Below are positions 39,334 through 49,459 of a stretch of 64,000 nucleotides of DNA, piece by piece. The DNA lies in the NCBI RefSeq assembly GCF_900114915.1, contig NZ_FOUS01000007.1, positions 124,001 through 188,000 of the forward strand. The letters run 5' to 3'. Source of the stretch: Bradyrhizobium sp. Rc3b (lineage in GTDB: Bacteria > Pseudomonadota > Alphaproteobacteria > Rhizobiales > Xanthobacteraceae). Under the pieces are notes generated by a model, which ran no database searches, was not told the origin of the DNA, and saw only the letters and a list, made by a program, of their open reading frames with translations. The number at the start of each line of letters is the position of its first letter. The first letter of the stretch is position 1. A program made the position numbers and the translations under genes.

Positions 39334-40242
39334 ATGCACAAGCTCCCGCCCCTGATCGAGCTTCGGGCTTTTGAAGCCGCCGCCCGCCATCTGAGCTTCA
39401 AGAAGGCAGCGGCAGAACTCGGCGTGACGCCAACGGCGATCAGCCACCAGATCGGGTTGCTCGAGCTTTATTGCGGTCGCGCTCTGTTCCGCCGCAGACC
39501 AAGGCCGCTCTCGTTGACCGATGCCGGAGCGCGGCTTTTCCCCGCCATACGCGGCGGGCTCGAAGTGTTTGCCGCGGCCATTGCGAGCGTCAAGCAGGAA
39601 GGCGCCCAACAGCCTCTCCGAGTGACGACAACCAACGCATTCGCCAGCCGCTGGCTCGTGCCCCGCCTGCCCCTGTGGCGCAAGTTGCATCCCGACGTGC
39701 CGCTGGAGGTCATCGGCACCGACACGGTGCTCGATCTGCAGGCCGGAGACGGCGACGTCGCCATTCGCTACGCGACCAGCCGAGTACGGCCGACAGACGG
39801 CATCGTCGAAGATCTCTTCACCGATACATTCTGGGCCGTCTGCAGTCCGCGCCTGCTTGCAACGGGGCGCGTGATGCGACCGGTCGACCTCGCAAATCAC
39901 GTCCTGATCCACTCTTATTGGTCGCCGGCCGATCGTGAGCCGCCCACCTGGCAGCGATGGCTCTCCGCGGCTCAGCGCAGATGGCGTGATGTGCCCCCGT
40001 TCAAGGACATGCAGCATCTGAGTTTCCGCGAGGAATTGCACGCCATCGAGGCGGTGATCGCAGGACAAGGAATCGGAGTGTTCAGTGATGTGCTGACGGC
40101 ACACGACCTTGCCGCCGGTACGCTCGTGAAGGCGTTCAAGTTGAGCTTGCCTGGCTACGGCTTCCATGTGGTCAGCAAGGCAGGCCATCCGCGCGAGAGA
40201 ACCATCCGCGCCTTTTCGGAATGGTTACGGTCAAATCCTTGA
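39334..40242 (+). CDS. LysR-family regulator (GcvA-like)
   Basis: 302 residues from ATG at 39334 (MHKLPPLIELRAF). N-terminal HTH (LSFKKAAAELGVTPTAISHQ), linker helix and a substrate-binding domain with the GcvA-subfamily phrases VTTTNAFASRWLVPRLP and VAIRYATS. It probably regulates the divergent FAD oxidoreductase gene. An in-frame TTG at 39259 opens a longer frame that is less plausible. Confidence 0.92.
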   Translation: MHKLPPLIELRAFEAAARHLSFKKAAAELGVTPTAISHQIGLLELYCGRALFRRRPRPLSLTDAGARLFPAIRGGLEVFAAAIASVKQEGAQQPLRVTTTNAFASRWLVPRLPLWRKLHPDVPLEVIGTDTVLDLQAGDGDVAIRYATSRVRPTDGIVEDLFTDTFWAVCSPRLLATGRVMRPVDLANHVLIHSYWSPADREPPTWQRWLSAAQRRWRDVPPFKDMQHLSFREELHAIEAVIAGQGIGVFSDVLTAHDLAAGTLVKAFKLSLPGYGFHVVSKAGHPRERTIRAFSEWLRSNP

Positions 40243-40382
40243 TCCGCGTCCCTGTGCCGTTCGAGATGTCCACTCCGTGTCCAACGAAAAAACGTGGACC
40301 GCCATGCCACCGCAAGTTGTGACCACGCCGATCGTCGTATAGCGTCAGTCACGGTCCCTCACCATACGTAGTCGATCGCTCC

Positions 40383-41690
40383 ATGCTCGCCCGAATATTG
40401 CTTCTGCTGGCCTTGCTGTCGCTTCCCGGCGCATTGCGTGCCGAAGGAACCCCGGCCGAGAAACCCGGCTTTGCCTCCAGGCTGACGATCTATCTCGCCA
40501 AGGGCGCGCCCGACGCGTGCGGGCCGGGCTGCGACCGCTGGATCGCGATCGAAGGCCAGATCGATCAGGACGCAGCGTCCCGCATTCGCCGCTTCCTCGC
40601 CGGCGTCAAGGACCTGCAGCGCCCGATCTACCTCCATTCGCCCGGTGGAAACGTTGAGCAGTCCTATGTCATCGCCCGGCTGCTGCGCAGCCGCAAGGCG
40701 ATCGCCCGGGTTGGCCGGACGATCGCAACGGCGTGCGCCGCGGGCACGCAGATCGACGCCGCATGCCTGAAGATCAAGAACGCGACCGGCGAGGTCGAGG
40801 CCGAACTCAGCACCTATCACGCGATGTGCAACTCGGCCTGCGGCTACCTGTTTCTCGGAGCGACCTCTCGCGAGGTTGCGCCCGATGCCGCGCTGGCGGT
40901 CCATAACTCCAGGCTGATCCTCCGGTTTCGAGGCGATCCGCCTCCGGAAGTGGTCGCCGAAGCGCGGCGGCGCCGGATCGCCGGCGCCGACCGCGACCGC
41001 GCCGCGTTCATTGCGGCGATGGGAATCAGCCGCGAGCTCGATGCGCTGATCAGCACCGTGAAGTTTGAAAGGCTGCACGTGCTGACGCGGCCCGAGCTCT
41101 ACCGGTTCGGGATCGACACGCGACCGTTGGCCGAGACGACGTGGCGGCTGGAAAAGGGAGCGCGGCCCTTCATCAGCAAGATCGCCGCGGTGAAGAAGGA
41201 GAGCGACGCCTCGTTCCGGACCATGGAATGGCGCCTGTACTGCGAAAACAAGAAGCGCGTGCCGCTGATGTTCGCGGGTGAGATCGACGCATCGGCCGCC
41301 GGCAAGAAAACGATTCTCATCGCGGCCAGCGCCGACATGAGCAAGCAAGCCGGAGGGCCTCCGGTGCGGTTCGGGAAGTACGAGGTCTGGAACGGCGCCG
41401 TCGACCCCGACATGGTCAAGGCGGTACTGGCCTCGCACTCCCTGCAGGTCCGGGAAACCACGCCGGAACCAGAGGGACGGGCTGACGTCACGAGCTTCAA
41501 CATCGACACGACCGGTTTGGCCTCGGTGTGGACGCAGCTCGGGACGTCCTGCACCTCGGTGGCGACAGGCCCGGCAAAACCCTGGCCGGCGAATTCTCTG
41601 CAGCCGACACCCTGGACGGACAATCCATGGACAGCAGGCGGTACCCTGCCGAACGCCAGCGCAACGCCCGCGGCCACGCAGTCGCCGTAG
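40383..41690 (+). CDS. Exported ClpP/crotonase-fold protein
   Basis: 435 residues. A signal peptide (MLARILLLLALLSLPGALRA) is followed by a domain resembling COG3904/ClpP-like periplasmic proteins: IAIEGQIDQDAASRIRRFL, then HSPGGN (85-90), CNSACGYLFLG with Ser151, and LAVHNSR with His174. The HSPGG, Ser and His elements occur in the order found in ClpP and SppA, and the 23-residue Ser-His distance is close to that of ClpP. So a periplasmic serine hydrolase is plausible. Eight Cys suggest disulfides. The C-terminal half is unrecognised, and the end is Trp/Pro/Thr-rich. It appears monocistronic. Confidence 0.78.
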   Translation: MLARILLLLALLSLPGALRAEGTPAEKPGFASRLTIYLAKGAPDACGPGCDRWIAIEGQIDQDAASRIRRFLAGVKDLQRPIYLHSPGGNVEQSYVIARLLRSRKAIARVGRTIATACAAGTQIDAACLKIKNATGEVEAELSTYHAMCNSACGYLFLGATSREVAPDAALAVHNSRLILRFRGDPPPEVVAEARRRRIAGADRDRAAFIAAMGISRELDALISTVKFERLHVLTRPELYRFGIDTRPLAETTWRLEKGARPFISKIAAVKKESDASFRTMEWRLYCENKKRVPLMFAGEIDASAAGKKTILIAASADMSKQAGGPPVRFGKYEVWNGAVDPDMVKAVLASHSLQVRETTPEPEGRADVTSFNIDTTGLASVWTQLGTSCTSVATGPAKPWPANSLQPTPWTDNPWTAGGTLPNASATPAATQSP

Positions 41691-41738
41691 CGCGCAGGCT
41701 TGCAAAGCAGTCTTCAAGAGCTGGAGCCTGCCCCTCCC

Positions 41739-42518
41739 TCAGTTCTCGACCGGCGTGTAGATCACCAGCTTCAGCGCGGGATCGTCGTTGGCCTGGAAGC
41801 TGGTGTGCTCGAACCGGAGTACACCCCTGGTCGGATGGTTCATGGTCTTGAGGCCCGCGGCGGTGCTGCGGATGTCGTGGGCTTCCCACCATTTGACGAA
41901 TTCCGGACTGCCCTGGCGCAGCCTTGTCAGCAGTTCAGCGAATGCGGGATCGCCGGCCCAGACGTCGTGATTGGCGCGGAACATCGCGACCATGCTCCTG
42001 GCGACGTCGGTCCAGCTCGCGCCGTAGAATTTTCGCGTCTGCTTGTTGGTCATCACCAGCAGCAGCGTGTTGCGATCCTGCTCGGGCAACTGACCGAAGG
42101 CAAAGACCTCTTCGGCCGCCGCGTTCCAGGCCAGCACATCCCAGCGGCGCCCGGTGATATAGGCCGGCTGGGGCAGGCTCTCGATCATCCGCCGAATGGG
42201 CGACGGCACGATCTCGCGCGTGAACGCCCCCCTGGCGCCGTCGCGCGCCAGCGCCTTCAAATGCGCGTGCTCGGTCTTGCTGAGGCGGAGTGCGCGGGCC
42301 AGCGCATCGACGGTGGTCACCGACGGGCTGACGGTGCGGCCCTGTTCGAGGCGGATGTACCAGTCGACGCCGATGCCGGCGAGCTGCGCGACCTCCTCGC
42401 GGCGCAGCCCCGCGGTGCGCCGGCGCCGGCCGACCGGAAGGCCAACGGTCTTCGGCGACAGCTTTTCGCGGCGAGACCTCAGGAAGTCGCCGAATTCAAC
42501 GCGGCGCGGATCGGCCAT
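41739..42518 (-). CDS. XRE-family regulator with MmyB-like ligand domain
   Basis: 259 residues. N-terminal HTH (TAGLRREEVAQLAGIGVDWY, RLEQGR, about 30-85) and a C-terminal MmyB-type domain (LPQPAYITGRRWDVLAWNAA) thought to bind a small hydrophobic ligand. It is divergent from an MDR oxidoreductase gene, the usual arrangement of this class with an NADPH oxidoreductase target. Confidence 0.9.
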   Translation of the reverse strand: MADPRRVEFGDFLRSRREKLSPKTVGLPVGRRRRTAGLRREEVAQLAGIGVDWYIRLEQGRTVSPSVTTVDALARALRLSKTEHAHLKALARDGARGAFTREIVPSPIRRMIESLPQPAYITGRRWDVLAWNAAAEEVFAFGQLPEQDRNTLLLVMTNKQTRKFYGASWTDVARSMVAMFRANHDVWAGDPAFAELLTRLRQGSPEFVKWWEAHDIRSTAAGLKTMNHPTRGVLRFEHTSFQANDDPALKLVIYTPVEN

Positions 42519-42547
42519 GATGTCGCTCCCGCATGGAGGGTCCTTGG

Positions 42548-42567
42548 AATACTAGGATAATACCAGG
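42548..42567. promoter_or_regulatory. Direct repeat between the XRE regulator and MDR genes
   Basis: AATACTAGG (42548-42556) and AATACCAGG (42559-42567) repeat with a period of 11 bases, about one helical turn, in the 107-nt divergent intergenic region. This could be the operator of the XRE/MmyB regulator. Confidence 0.4.
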
Positions 42568-42625
42568 CCTTCTTGGCCCGTCCAAGGCGGCGCATATGGG
42601 ATTCACCGCTTTGAGGTGAACATCC

Positions 42626-43705
42626 ATGAAAGCTGCCGTACTCAAATCCCTTGGATCGCCGCTGGTGATCGAGGACGTTCCGAAGCCGACCATCGGAACC
42701 GGTGAGGTTGTCGTCGACATCGTCGCCACGCGCGTGCTGTCGTACATGAACGAGGTTTTTGACGGGACGCGCAATTACGCGCTCGATCTGCCTGTTATCC
42801 CCGGTCCCGGCGGCATCGGCCGGGTGCGCGCGATCGGCCCGGATGCCACCAAGCTCAGCGTCGGCGACTGGGTGTTTTGCGATCCGACGGTGCGCTCGCG
42901 CGACGACACCGTTGCGCCCGATATCGCCCTGCAAGGGCTCACCGCCACCGGCCCCGGCGGCATGCGCCTGCAACAGCATTTTCGCCACGGCTCCTTTGCC
43001 GAGCAGATGCGCTTGCCGACCGAGAATGTGAAGCGGCTCGGCGCGATCGCGCCGGAGGAGGCGACGCAATGGTGCGCGCTCGGCACGCTGCTGGTGCCTT
43101 ACGGAGGCTTTCTCGCTGCCAACCTTAGACCAGGCGAGACCGTGCTGGTGAGCGGGGCCACCGGCAATTTCGGCAGCGCCGCCGTTTCGGTCGCGCTCGC
43201 GATGGGCGCAGCCGGCGTGGTCGCGCCCGGCCGCAACGAGAGAATCCTGGCCGACCTCGTCCGCCGCTTCGGCAACCGCGTGAGGCCGGTCAAGCTTACG
43301 GGCAATGAAGATCACGACCGCGAGGCGATGAAGCGCGCAGCGCCCGGCCCGATCGATTGCGTGTTCGACATCATGCCGCCCTCGGTGAGCACGGAGGTCG
43401 TGCGCGCGGCGATCATGACGGTGCGCCCCTATGGACGCGTCGTGCTGATGGGCGGCGTCGGCATGGCCGGCGGCGCGGGCCTTGAACTGCCCTATCCCTG
43501 GATCATGCGCAACTGCATCAGTATCCACGACGTCTGGATGTACCCGCCCGATGCCGCGAGCCGTCTGATCGCGCTGGTGCGCGCGGGGCTGCTCAGGCTG
43601 GAGGAATATGAGACGATGGCCTTCGACCTCGACCACGCCAACGAGGCGGTGGCGCACGCCGCGGCCAATGGCGGGCCATTCAAGCTGACGGTGATCCGGC
43701 CTTGA
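42626..43705 (+). CDS. Zinc-free MDR-family alcohol dehydrogenase/quinone oxidoreductase-like protein
   Basis: 359 residues of the medium-chain dehydrogenase superfamily: GroES-like N-terminal half (MKAAVLKSLGSPLVIEDVPK, KLSVGDWVFCDP) and a Rossmann half with VLVSGATGNFGSAAVSVALA. The catalytic and structural zinc cysteines of alcohol dehydrogenases are not visible, which points to the quinone-oxidoreductase or enoyl-reductase branch. It is transcribed away from the XRE regulator that probably controls it. Confidence 0.88.
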   Translation: MKAAVLKSLGSPLVIEDVPKPTIGTGEVVVDIVATRVLSYMNEVFDGTRNYALDLPVIPGPGGIGRVRAIGPDATKLSVGDWVFCDPTVRSRDDTVAPDIALQGLTATGPGGMRLQQHFRHGSFAEQMRLPTENVKRLGAIAPEEATQWCALGTLLVPYGGFLAANLRPGETVLVSGATGNFGSAAVSVALAMGAAGVVAPGRNERILADLVRRFGNRVRPVKLTGNEDHDREAMKRAAPGPIDCVFDIMPPSVSTEVVRAAIMTVRPYGRVVLMGGVGMAGGAGLELPYPWIMRNCISIHDVWMYPPDAASRLIALVRAGLLRLEEYETMAFDLDHANEAVAHAAANGGPFKLTVIRP

Positions 43706-43760
43706 GTCTCAGGGTGCGGCGCAATGGCGATTTTTTTCGCAAGCCCCGCCAAGCACTTGG

Positions 43761-43790
43761 CTACTGTGCATGGGGTTGTTTTCGCGTTTT

Positions 43791-43792
<2 letters not shown>
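43761..43792 (-). repeat. 32-nt 3'-end element, copy 1 (after lolD)
   Basis: On the minus strand this is AAAAAACGCGAAAACAACCC followed by CATGCACAGTAG. It starts at the last two A of the lolD TAA stop. The same 32 bases occur on the plus strand at 59243-59274, 14 nt after the stop of a sugar permease. The identity is perfect over 32 bases. Confidence 0.8.
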
Positions 43793-44498
<706 letters not shown>

Positions 44499-44502
44499 CC
44501 CC

Positions 44503-45783
44503 TCACTCGTACCGCAGCGCTTCGACGGGATCGAGGCGCGCGGCGCGCCACGACGGATACAGCGTCGCCAGGAACGACAGCGTCAGCGCCATGATGACGA
44601 CGGCCGTGGTCTCGCCGACGTCGATCTCGGCGGGCAGTTTCGACAGGAAATAGAGCTCTGGCGAGAACAGCTCGGTGCTGGTCAGCCATGACAGGAATTG
44701 CCGGATGGATTCGATGTTGAGGCAGATCACGAGGCCGACGACAAAGCCGACCAGCGTGCCGACCACGCCGATCGAGGCGCCCGTGATCAGGAAGATGCGC
44801 ATGATCGAGCCCTGCGAGGCGCCCATCGTGCGCAGGATCGCGATGTCGCTGCCCTTGTCCTTCACCAGCATGATCAGGCCGGAGACGATGTTGAGCGCTG
44901 CGACCAGCACGATCATGGTCAGGATCAGGAACATCACGTTGCGCTCGACCTGGAGCGCGTTGAAGAAAGTCGAATTGCGCTGCCGCCAATCCACCAGGAA
45001 CACCGGCCTGCCCGCAGCCTCGGTCACGGCCTGACGGAAGGCGACGATCTGATCGGGATTGGTGGTGAACACCTCGATCGAGGTGACGTCGTTGCTGCGG
45101 TTGAAATAGGCCTGCGCTTCCGCAAGCGGCATGAACACGAAGCCGAGATCGTATTCGGACATGCCGATCTCGAACACGGCGACGATCTTGTACGGTTTTA
45201 TGCGCGGCGTCGTGCCCATGGGCGTCACCGCACCCTTCGGCGCCACCAGCGTGATGCTGTCGCCGGCATGCAGCGACAGCTGGTCGGCGAGGCGCCGGCC
45301 GATCGCGACGCCCTGCCCGTCGTCAAAGCCCTCGAGCGAGCCCTGCTTGATGTTCTTGGCGATCGAGGTGAGGTTGTTGAGGTCGTCGGAGCGGATGCCG
45401 CGCACCAGCACGCCCGAGGCGTTCCAGGGCGAGGACGCCAGCGCCTGGCCGTCCACCACGGGTGCGGCGAGCCGGATGCCTTTGACCTGGCTGAGGCGGT
45501 CGGCGACGTCCTTCCAGTCGGTCAGCGGCGATTCCAGCGGCTGAACCAGGATGTGCCCGTTCAGCCCCAGGATCTTGTCGAGCAGCTCTTTGCGGAAGCC
45601 GTTCATCACCGCCATGACGATGATCAGCGTCGCCACGCCCAGCATGATGCCGAGAAAGGAGAACCCGGCGATGACCGAGATGAATCCCTCCTTGCGGCGC
45701 GCCCGCAAATAGCGCGCCGACAGCATCCACTCGAATGGCGCAAAAGGCGCGGTTTGCACGGTTTCGGTCATGGTCTCATCCAT
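44503..45783 (-). CDS. Lipoprotein-releasing ABC transporter permease (LolC/E family)
   Basis: 426 residues with four membrane helices: one near the N-terminus (GFSFLGIMLGVATLIIVMAV), a large periplasmic MacB-like domain, and three near the C-terminus (FxsX-type core, ending LDPVEALRYE). One permease gene is paired with lolD, so the complex may be a homodimer (LolF-type) and not LolC plus LolE. A second ATG at 45771 may be the true start. Confidence 0.92.
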   Translation of the reverse strand: MDETMTETVQTAPFAPFEWMLSARYLRARRKEGFISVIAGFSFLGIMLGVATLIIVMAVMNGFRKELLDKILGLNGHILVQPLESPLTDWKDVADRLSQVKGIRLAAPVVDGQALASSPWNASGVLVRGIRSDDLNNLTSIAKNIKQGSLEGFDDGQGVAIGRRLADQLSLHAGDSITLVAPKGAVTPMGTTPRIKPYKIVAVFEIGMSEYDLGFVFMPLAEAQAYFNRSNDVTSIEVFTTNPDQIVAFRQAVTEAAGRPVFLVDWRQRNSTFFNALQVERNVMFLILTMIVLVAALNIVSGLIMLVKDKGSDIAILRTMGASQGSIMRIFLITGASIGVVGTLVGFVVGLVICLNIESIRQFLSWLTSTELFSPELYFLSKLPAEIDVGETTAVVIMALTLSFLATLYPSWRAARLDPVEALRYE

Positions 45784-45873
45784 CGCTCGATAATCCCATG
45801 ATTCGGGGTCAATTGTGGCCGGATTGGCGGCCGCGATATCGGGCGATGAACAATATTCAGCCGACCAGGCTTA

Positions 45874-47193
45874 TCAGCCCACAAGTCTTGCGACCGCGTC
45901 TGCAGGCGACATGGTCTCGCGGGAGCCGTCGGCTCGCCGCTTGATCTCGACCTTGCCGTCAGCGAGCCCCTTCGGGCCGATCATGATCTGCCAGGGGATA
46001 CCGATCAGGTCGGCGGCGGCGAATTTGGCGCCGGCGCGCTGGTCGGTGTCGTCATAGAGCACGTCGACGCCCTTGGCGGTGAGCTCGGCATAGAGCTTCT
46101 CGCAGGCGGCATCGACCGCGGCATCGCCCTGCTTGAGATTGAGAATCGACACGCGGAACGGCGCGACAGCCTCCGGCCATTTGATGCCGGCATCGTCATG
46201 GCAGGCCTCGATGATCGCGCCGAGCAGGCGCGAGACGCCGACGCCGTAGGAACCGCCATGGATCGGCACATCGACGCCGTCGGGACCCGCCACCAGGGCC
46301 TTCATCGCGTCGGAATATTTGGTCCCGAAATAGAAGATCTGGCCGACCTCGATGCCGCGGGTGTTCACCCGCTTGTCCGCCGGCACTTCCTGCTCGAAGC
46401 GCGCGGCGTCGTGGACGTCCTCCGTGGCGGCGTAGACCGAGGTCCATTGCTTGATGATCGGCGTCAGGTCGCTGTCGTAGTCGACGTCCTCGCCCGGCAC
46501 CGGCAGGTCCAGCACGTCGCGATTGATGAACACACCGGATTCGCCGGTTTCGGCCAGCACGATGAACTCGTGGCTGAGATCGCCGCCGATCGGGCCGGTC
46601 TCGGCGCGCATCGGGATCGCCTTCAGCCCCATCCGCGCAAAGGTGCGCAAATACGCCACGAACATCTTGTTGTAGGCGACGCGCGCCGCGGCTTCGTTGA
46701 GGTCGAACGAATAAGCATCCTTCATCAGGAACTCGCGGCCGCGCATCACGCCGAAACGCGGACGCTGCTCGTCGCGGAATTTCCATTGGATATGATAGAG
46801 ATTCAGCGGCAGGTTCTTGTAGGACTTCACATAGGCGCGGAAGATCTCGGTGATCATTTCCTCGTTGGTCGGCCCGTACAAGAGCTCGCGCTTGTGGCGG
46901 TCGGCGATGCGCAACATCTCCGGACCATAGGCGTCATAGCGGCCGCTCTCGCGCCAGAGATCGGCAAGCTGCAGCGTCGGCATCAACAGTTCCAGCGCGC
47001 CGGAGCGGTCCTGCTCCTCGCGCACGATCTGCTCGATCTTCTTCAGCACGCGGAAGCCGAGCGGCAGCCAGGCATAGATACCGGCGGCTTCCTGCCGGAT
47101 CATGCCGGCGCGCAGCATCAGCCGATGCGAGACGATCTCCGCCTCTTTCGGATTTTCCTTCAGGATGGGCAGAAAGAACCGCGACAACCGCAT
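45874..47193 (-). CDS. proS: Prolyl-tRNA synthetase
   Basis: Charges tRNA-Pro. 439 residues, shorter than the 570-residue E. coli enzyme because the YbaK-like editing insertion is absent; this is the usual alphaproteobacterial form. Class II motifs are visible: motif 1 GFRVLKKIEQIVREEQ, motif 2 IQWKFRDEQRPRFGVMRGRE and motif 3 GSYGVGVSRLLGAI. It lies upstream of the lol genes on the same strand. Confidence 0.97.
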   Translation of the reverse strand: MRLSRFFLPILKENPKEAEIVSHRLMLRAGMIRQEAAGIYAWLPLGFRVLKKIEQIVREEQDRSGALELLMPTLQLADLWRESGRYDAYGPEMLRIADRHKRELLYGPTNEEMITEIFRAYVKSYKNLPLNLYHIQWKFRDEQRPRFGVMRGREFLMKDAYSFDLNEAAARVAYNKMFVAYLRTFARMGLKAIPMRAETGPIGGDLSHEFIVLAETGESGVFINRDVLDLPVPGEDVDYDSDLTPIIKQWTSVYAATEDVHDAARFEQEVPADKRVNTRGIEVGQIFYFGTKYSDAMKALVAGPDGVDVPIHGGSYGVGVSRLLGAIIEACHDDAGIKWPEAVAPFRVSILNLKQGDAAVDAACEKLYAELTAKGVDVLYDDTDQRAGAKFAAADLIGIPWQIMIGPKGLADGKVEIKRRADGSRETMSPADAVARLVG

Positions 47194-47337
47194 GGTAATA
47201 CTCTGGGAATCAGTGATGGGTTGCAGTGAAACCGGATTGAGAGCGAAAACACAAGACCGGGAATGAGGAAAAGCCGCTAACGCAACGGAATTCCTGTCAT
47301 TTTTCCGTCGGACTTCAGGTTCAGGCCGAGCTGCGTC

Positions 47338-48900
47338 TCACGGCGGCGTGACGTCGAGTTCATCTTCGAGCGTGATCTGCTCGAAGTCGGTCACCAGCGC
47401 GTCGATCCGCACGTGCCAGCGGCCGGCAAAGGGCAGCTCGACCTTGCGCACATGCCAATAGCCATCGGGCCCGAGCGAGGCCCTTCGCTCCATCGGCTCG
47501 ATGCCGCGCTCGGGCAGGCTCAGGGTCAACGTCGCCTCCTTGGCCGCCAGCGGCGTCCCTTCGCCGGTCATGAGCTGGAGCACGACATCATTGGCCCCCG
47601 CCTTGCCTGGCGAGACCAGGACCTGGAACATCGCCTTGTCGCTATGGATGTGGATCGCCAAAGGCGTCTCCGGCACGATCGTCCGCGGCGGCGGCGTGAA
47701 GCGCCAGCCGGCGACCACCGCCAGGATGGCGAGAGCAATCGTACCTTCCAGCACGATCGAGCGCTTGAGCGCGGGCGTCCCTGTCTCGTTCCGGGCCAGA
47801 GCCGGAGTCAACCGGAACCGATTGAGCGCGGCCAGCGCCAGCAATCCCGTGACCAGAACTAGCTTGACCGAGAGGATCAGCCCGTAGCGAGTCTCGACCA
47901 GCGCTCCAGGCTTTTCGAGCTGCACGATCGCGAGTGCGAGGCCGGTCAAGGCCAACACGCCGACCGCGAGCGCAGCAATGCGGGAAAAGCGGTTCACAAT
48001 CGCGAGCGTCGCAATCGTCGGCTTCGACACCAGCGCCACGAGCGGCGCGAGAGCACCGATCCAGATGGTGACACCGAGGCCATGAAGAAAGATTGCAGGC
48101 CGGGTCAACGCCTCAGGCGGGGCCGTTGCGGCGTGCCCGGTCATGGCGAGCGACAGACCGACGCCGACCAACGCCATGATCGCAAGCGCACGCGCGTACC
48201 ACGCACTGCGCAGCGCCATCAACGCGAGTAGCATCGCAAGCAGGGCAACCAGCAGCGCAGGGCCGGCGCTGGTCGCGAGGGCGACTTTCCAGGGAGCAGC
48301 GGTCGCGAGGGCTGTCAGCGGCAGCCCGAGGAGATCGAGGCCCAAGGCGCCGACGGACGCCAGCGCGCTCGGGAGACCGAGGACGAGCGCCATGCGCGGG
48401 ACAGCCATGCCGGTCATCGACCACGCAACCCAGCGCGCGAAGAACACGCCGCCGACGCCGACGAACAGCCCAACGTACAGGCCGACGCGCGCCAGCCAGA
48501 TCAGCGCGTTCAACCCGCTATCCTCAGCGGCGGCAGGCTTCGTCGCGGTCGGCATGCCAATCGAGAAGATCACCGATCCGGTGACGGGATGGCCGTCCTG
48601 CGAGATCACGCGATAGCTGACGACCGCGGTCCCCTCAGGCAGATCCGCCGGCATCGCGACCGAAATCGTCTCGCCCGATGCGCTGACGCGCGCATCATCC
48701 CGCGCCCTGCCCGCACCATCGATCAGCCGGATCGCGCCCGGCGTTACCGCCTCGTTGAAGCGCAGCTCCACCGCCTTGGGCCCGGTCGCAAGCATGCTGC
48801 CGCTCGCCGGCTCGACCGAGACCAGCGCCGCATGCGCCGATGCACCGCTTGCGAAGCCGGCAACGAGGAGCAGCGTCGCAAGCGCGGCGAAGAGGCGCAT
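47338..48900 (-). CDS. CopC-CopD-YtkA fusion (YcnJ-like copper transporter)
   Basis: 520 residues. After a signal peptide the mature protein begins at His23 (HAALVSVEPASG), the N-terminal His that ligands Cu in CopC. The CopC domain runs to about residue 115. Eight or so membrane helices of a CopD domain follow (about 135-395), and the last about 110 residues (IHIHSDKAMFQVLVSPGKAG) look like a YtkA-type domain. The same architecture occurs in B. subtilis YcnJ, a copper importer. Its ATG shares a base with the ycnI stop (TGATG). It is the last gene of the copper operon. Confidence 0.9.
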   Translation of the reverse strand: MRLFAALATLLLVAGFASGASAHAALVSVEPASGSMLATGPKAVELRFNEAVTPGAIRLIDGAGRARDDARVSASGETISVAMPADLPEGTAVVSYRVISQDGHPVTGSVIFSIGMPTATKPAAAEDSGLNALIWLARVGLYVGLFVGVGGVFFARWVAWSMTGMAVPRMALVLGLPSALASVGALGLDLLGLPLTALATAAPWKVALATSAGPALLVALLAMLLALMALRSAWYARALAIMALVGVGLSLAMTGHAATAPPEALTRPAIFLHGLGVTIWIGALAPLVALVSKPTIATLAIVNRFSRIAALAVGVLALTGLALAIVQLEKPGALVETRYGLILSVKLVLVTGLLALAALNRFRLTPALARNETGTPALKRSIVLEGTIALAILAVVAGWRFTPPPRTIVPETPLAIHIHSDKAMFQVLVSPGKAGANDVVLQLMTGEGTPLAAKEATLTLSLPERGIEPMERRASLGPDGYWHVRKVELPFAGRWHVRIDALVTDFEQITLEDELDVTPP

Positions 48901-49430
48901 CAGGGTTTTGGCAGCAGTTTCACGCCCGGCGCCGGCGACTTGCCCTCGGACTTGCCCTCATGTGAATGCCCTGCCCCCGCCGCCGGAATTTCGATCCAGC
49001 GGCTGACGCCGGCCTCGCATTCCTGAACGACGGGGAAGTACAGAACCGTGTTCGGCTTCAGGCTGTCGGTCAGGAACGTGCTGAGGACGAATTCGTCATA
49101 GTTCTTGTCCGGCAGCTTGCCGCCGGACCACGCCACCTCCTTGACGCCGGAGGAGAGCTTGTTGCCGTGATAGTCGTATTCCCCGGCATATTTGCCCTCG
49201 ACGACATCGATGGTCCAGCCGGCCTTCGGCATCGGCTTCACCGCGATCACCCCTTCCGGAATCTGCACCCGGATCTTCACCGTCGGCGAGCCCGCGCAGC
49301 CATGCGGCACGGTGAAGACGGCCTTGTAGGACGCGCCGACCGTGGCTTGCTTGGTCTCGATCGACACGTGCGCCGCCGCCGGCGAGGTGGCGAGCGCGGC
49401 AACCAGGATCAGGCAGGATTGCTTCGACAT
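48900..49430 (-). CDS. YcnI-family (DUF1775) copper-binding protein
   Basis: 176 residues. Signal peptide (MSKQSCLILVAALATSPAAA) leaves a mature N-terminal His (HVSIETKQATVG), which with a nearby Trp binds Cu(II) in YcnI. GCAGSPTVKIRVQIPEGV and GWTIDVVEGKYAGEYDYHGN are typical. The C-terminus has GAGHSHEGKSEGK, an additional His site. It overlaps the CopCD fusion by one base. ATG at 49430 gives the signal peptide. Confidence 0.9.
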   Translation of the reverse strand: MSKQSCLILVAALATSPAAAHVSIETKQATVGASYKAVFTVPHGCAGSPTVKIRVQIPEGVIAVKPMPKAGWTIDVVEGKYAGEYDYHGNKLSSGVKEVAWSGGKLPDKNYDEFVLSTFLTDSLKPNTVLYFPVVQECEAGVSRWIEIPAAGAGHSHEGKSEGKSPAPGVKLLPKP

Positions 49431-49459
49431 GTTCGGTCTCCCGAGAGTCCAGATCAATC

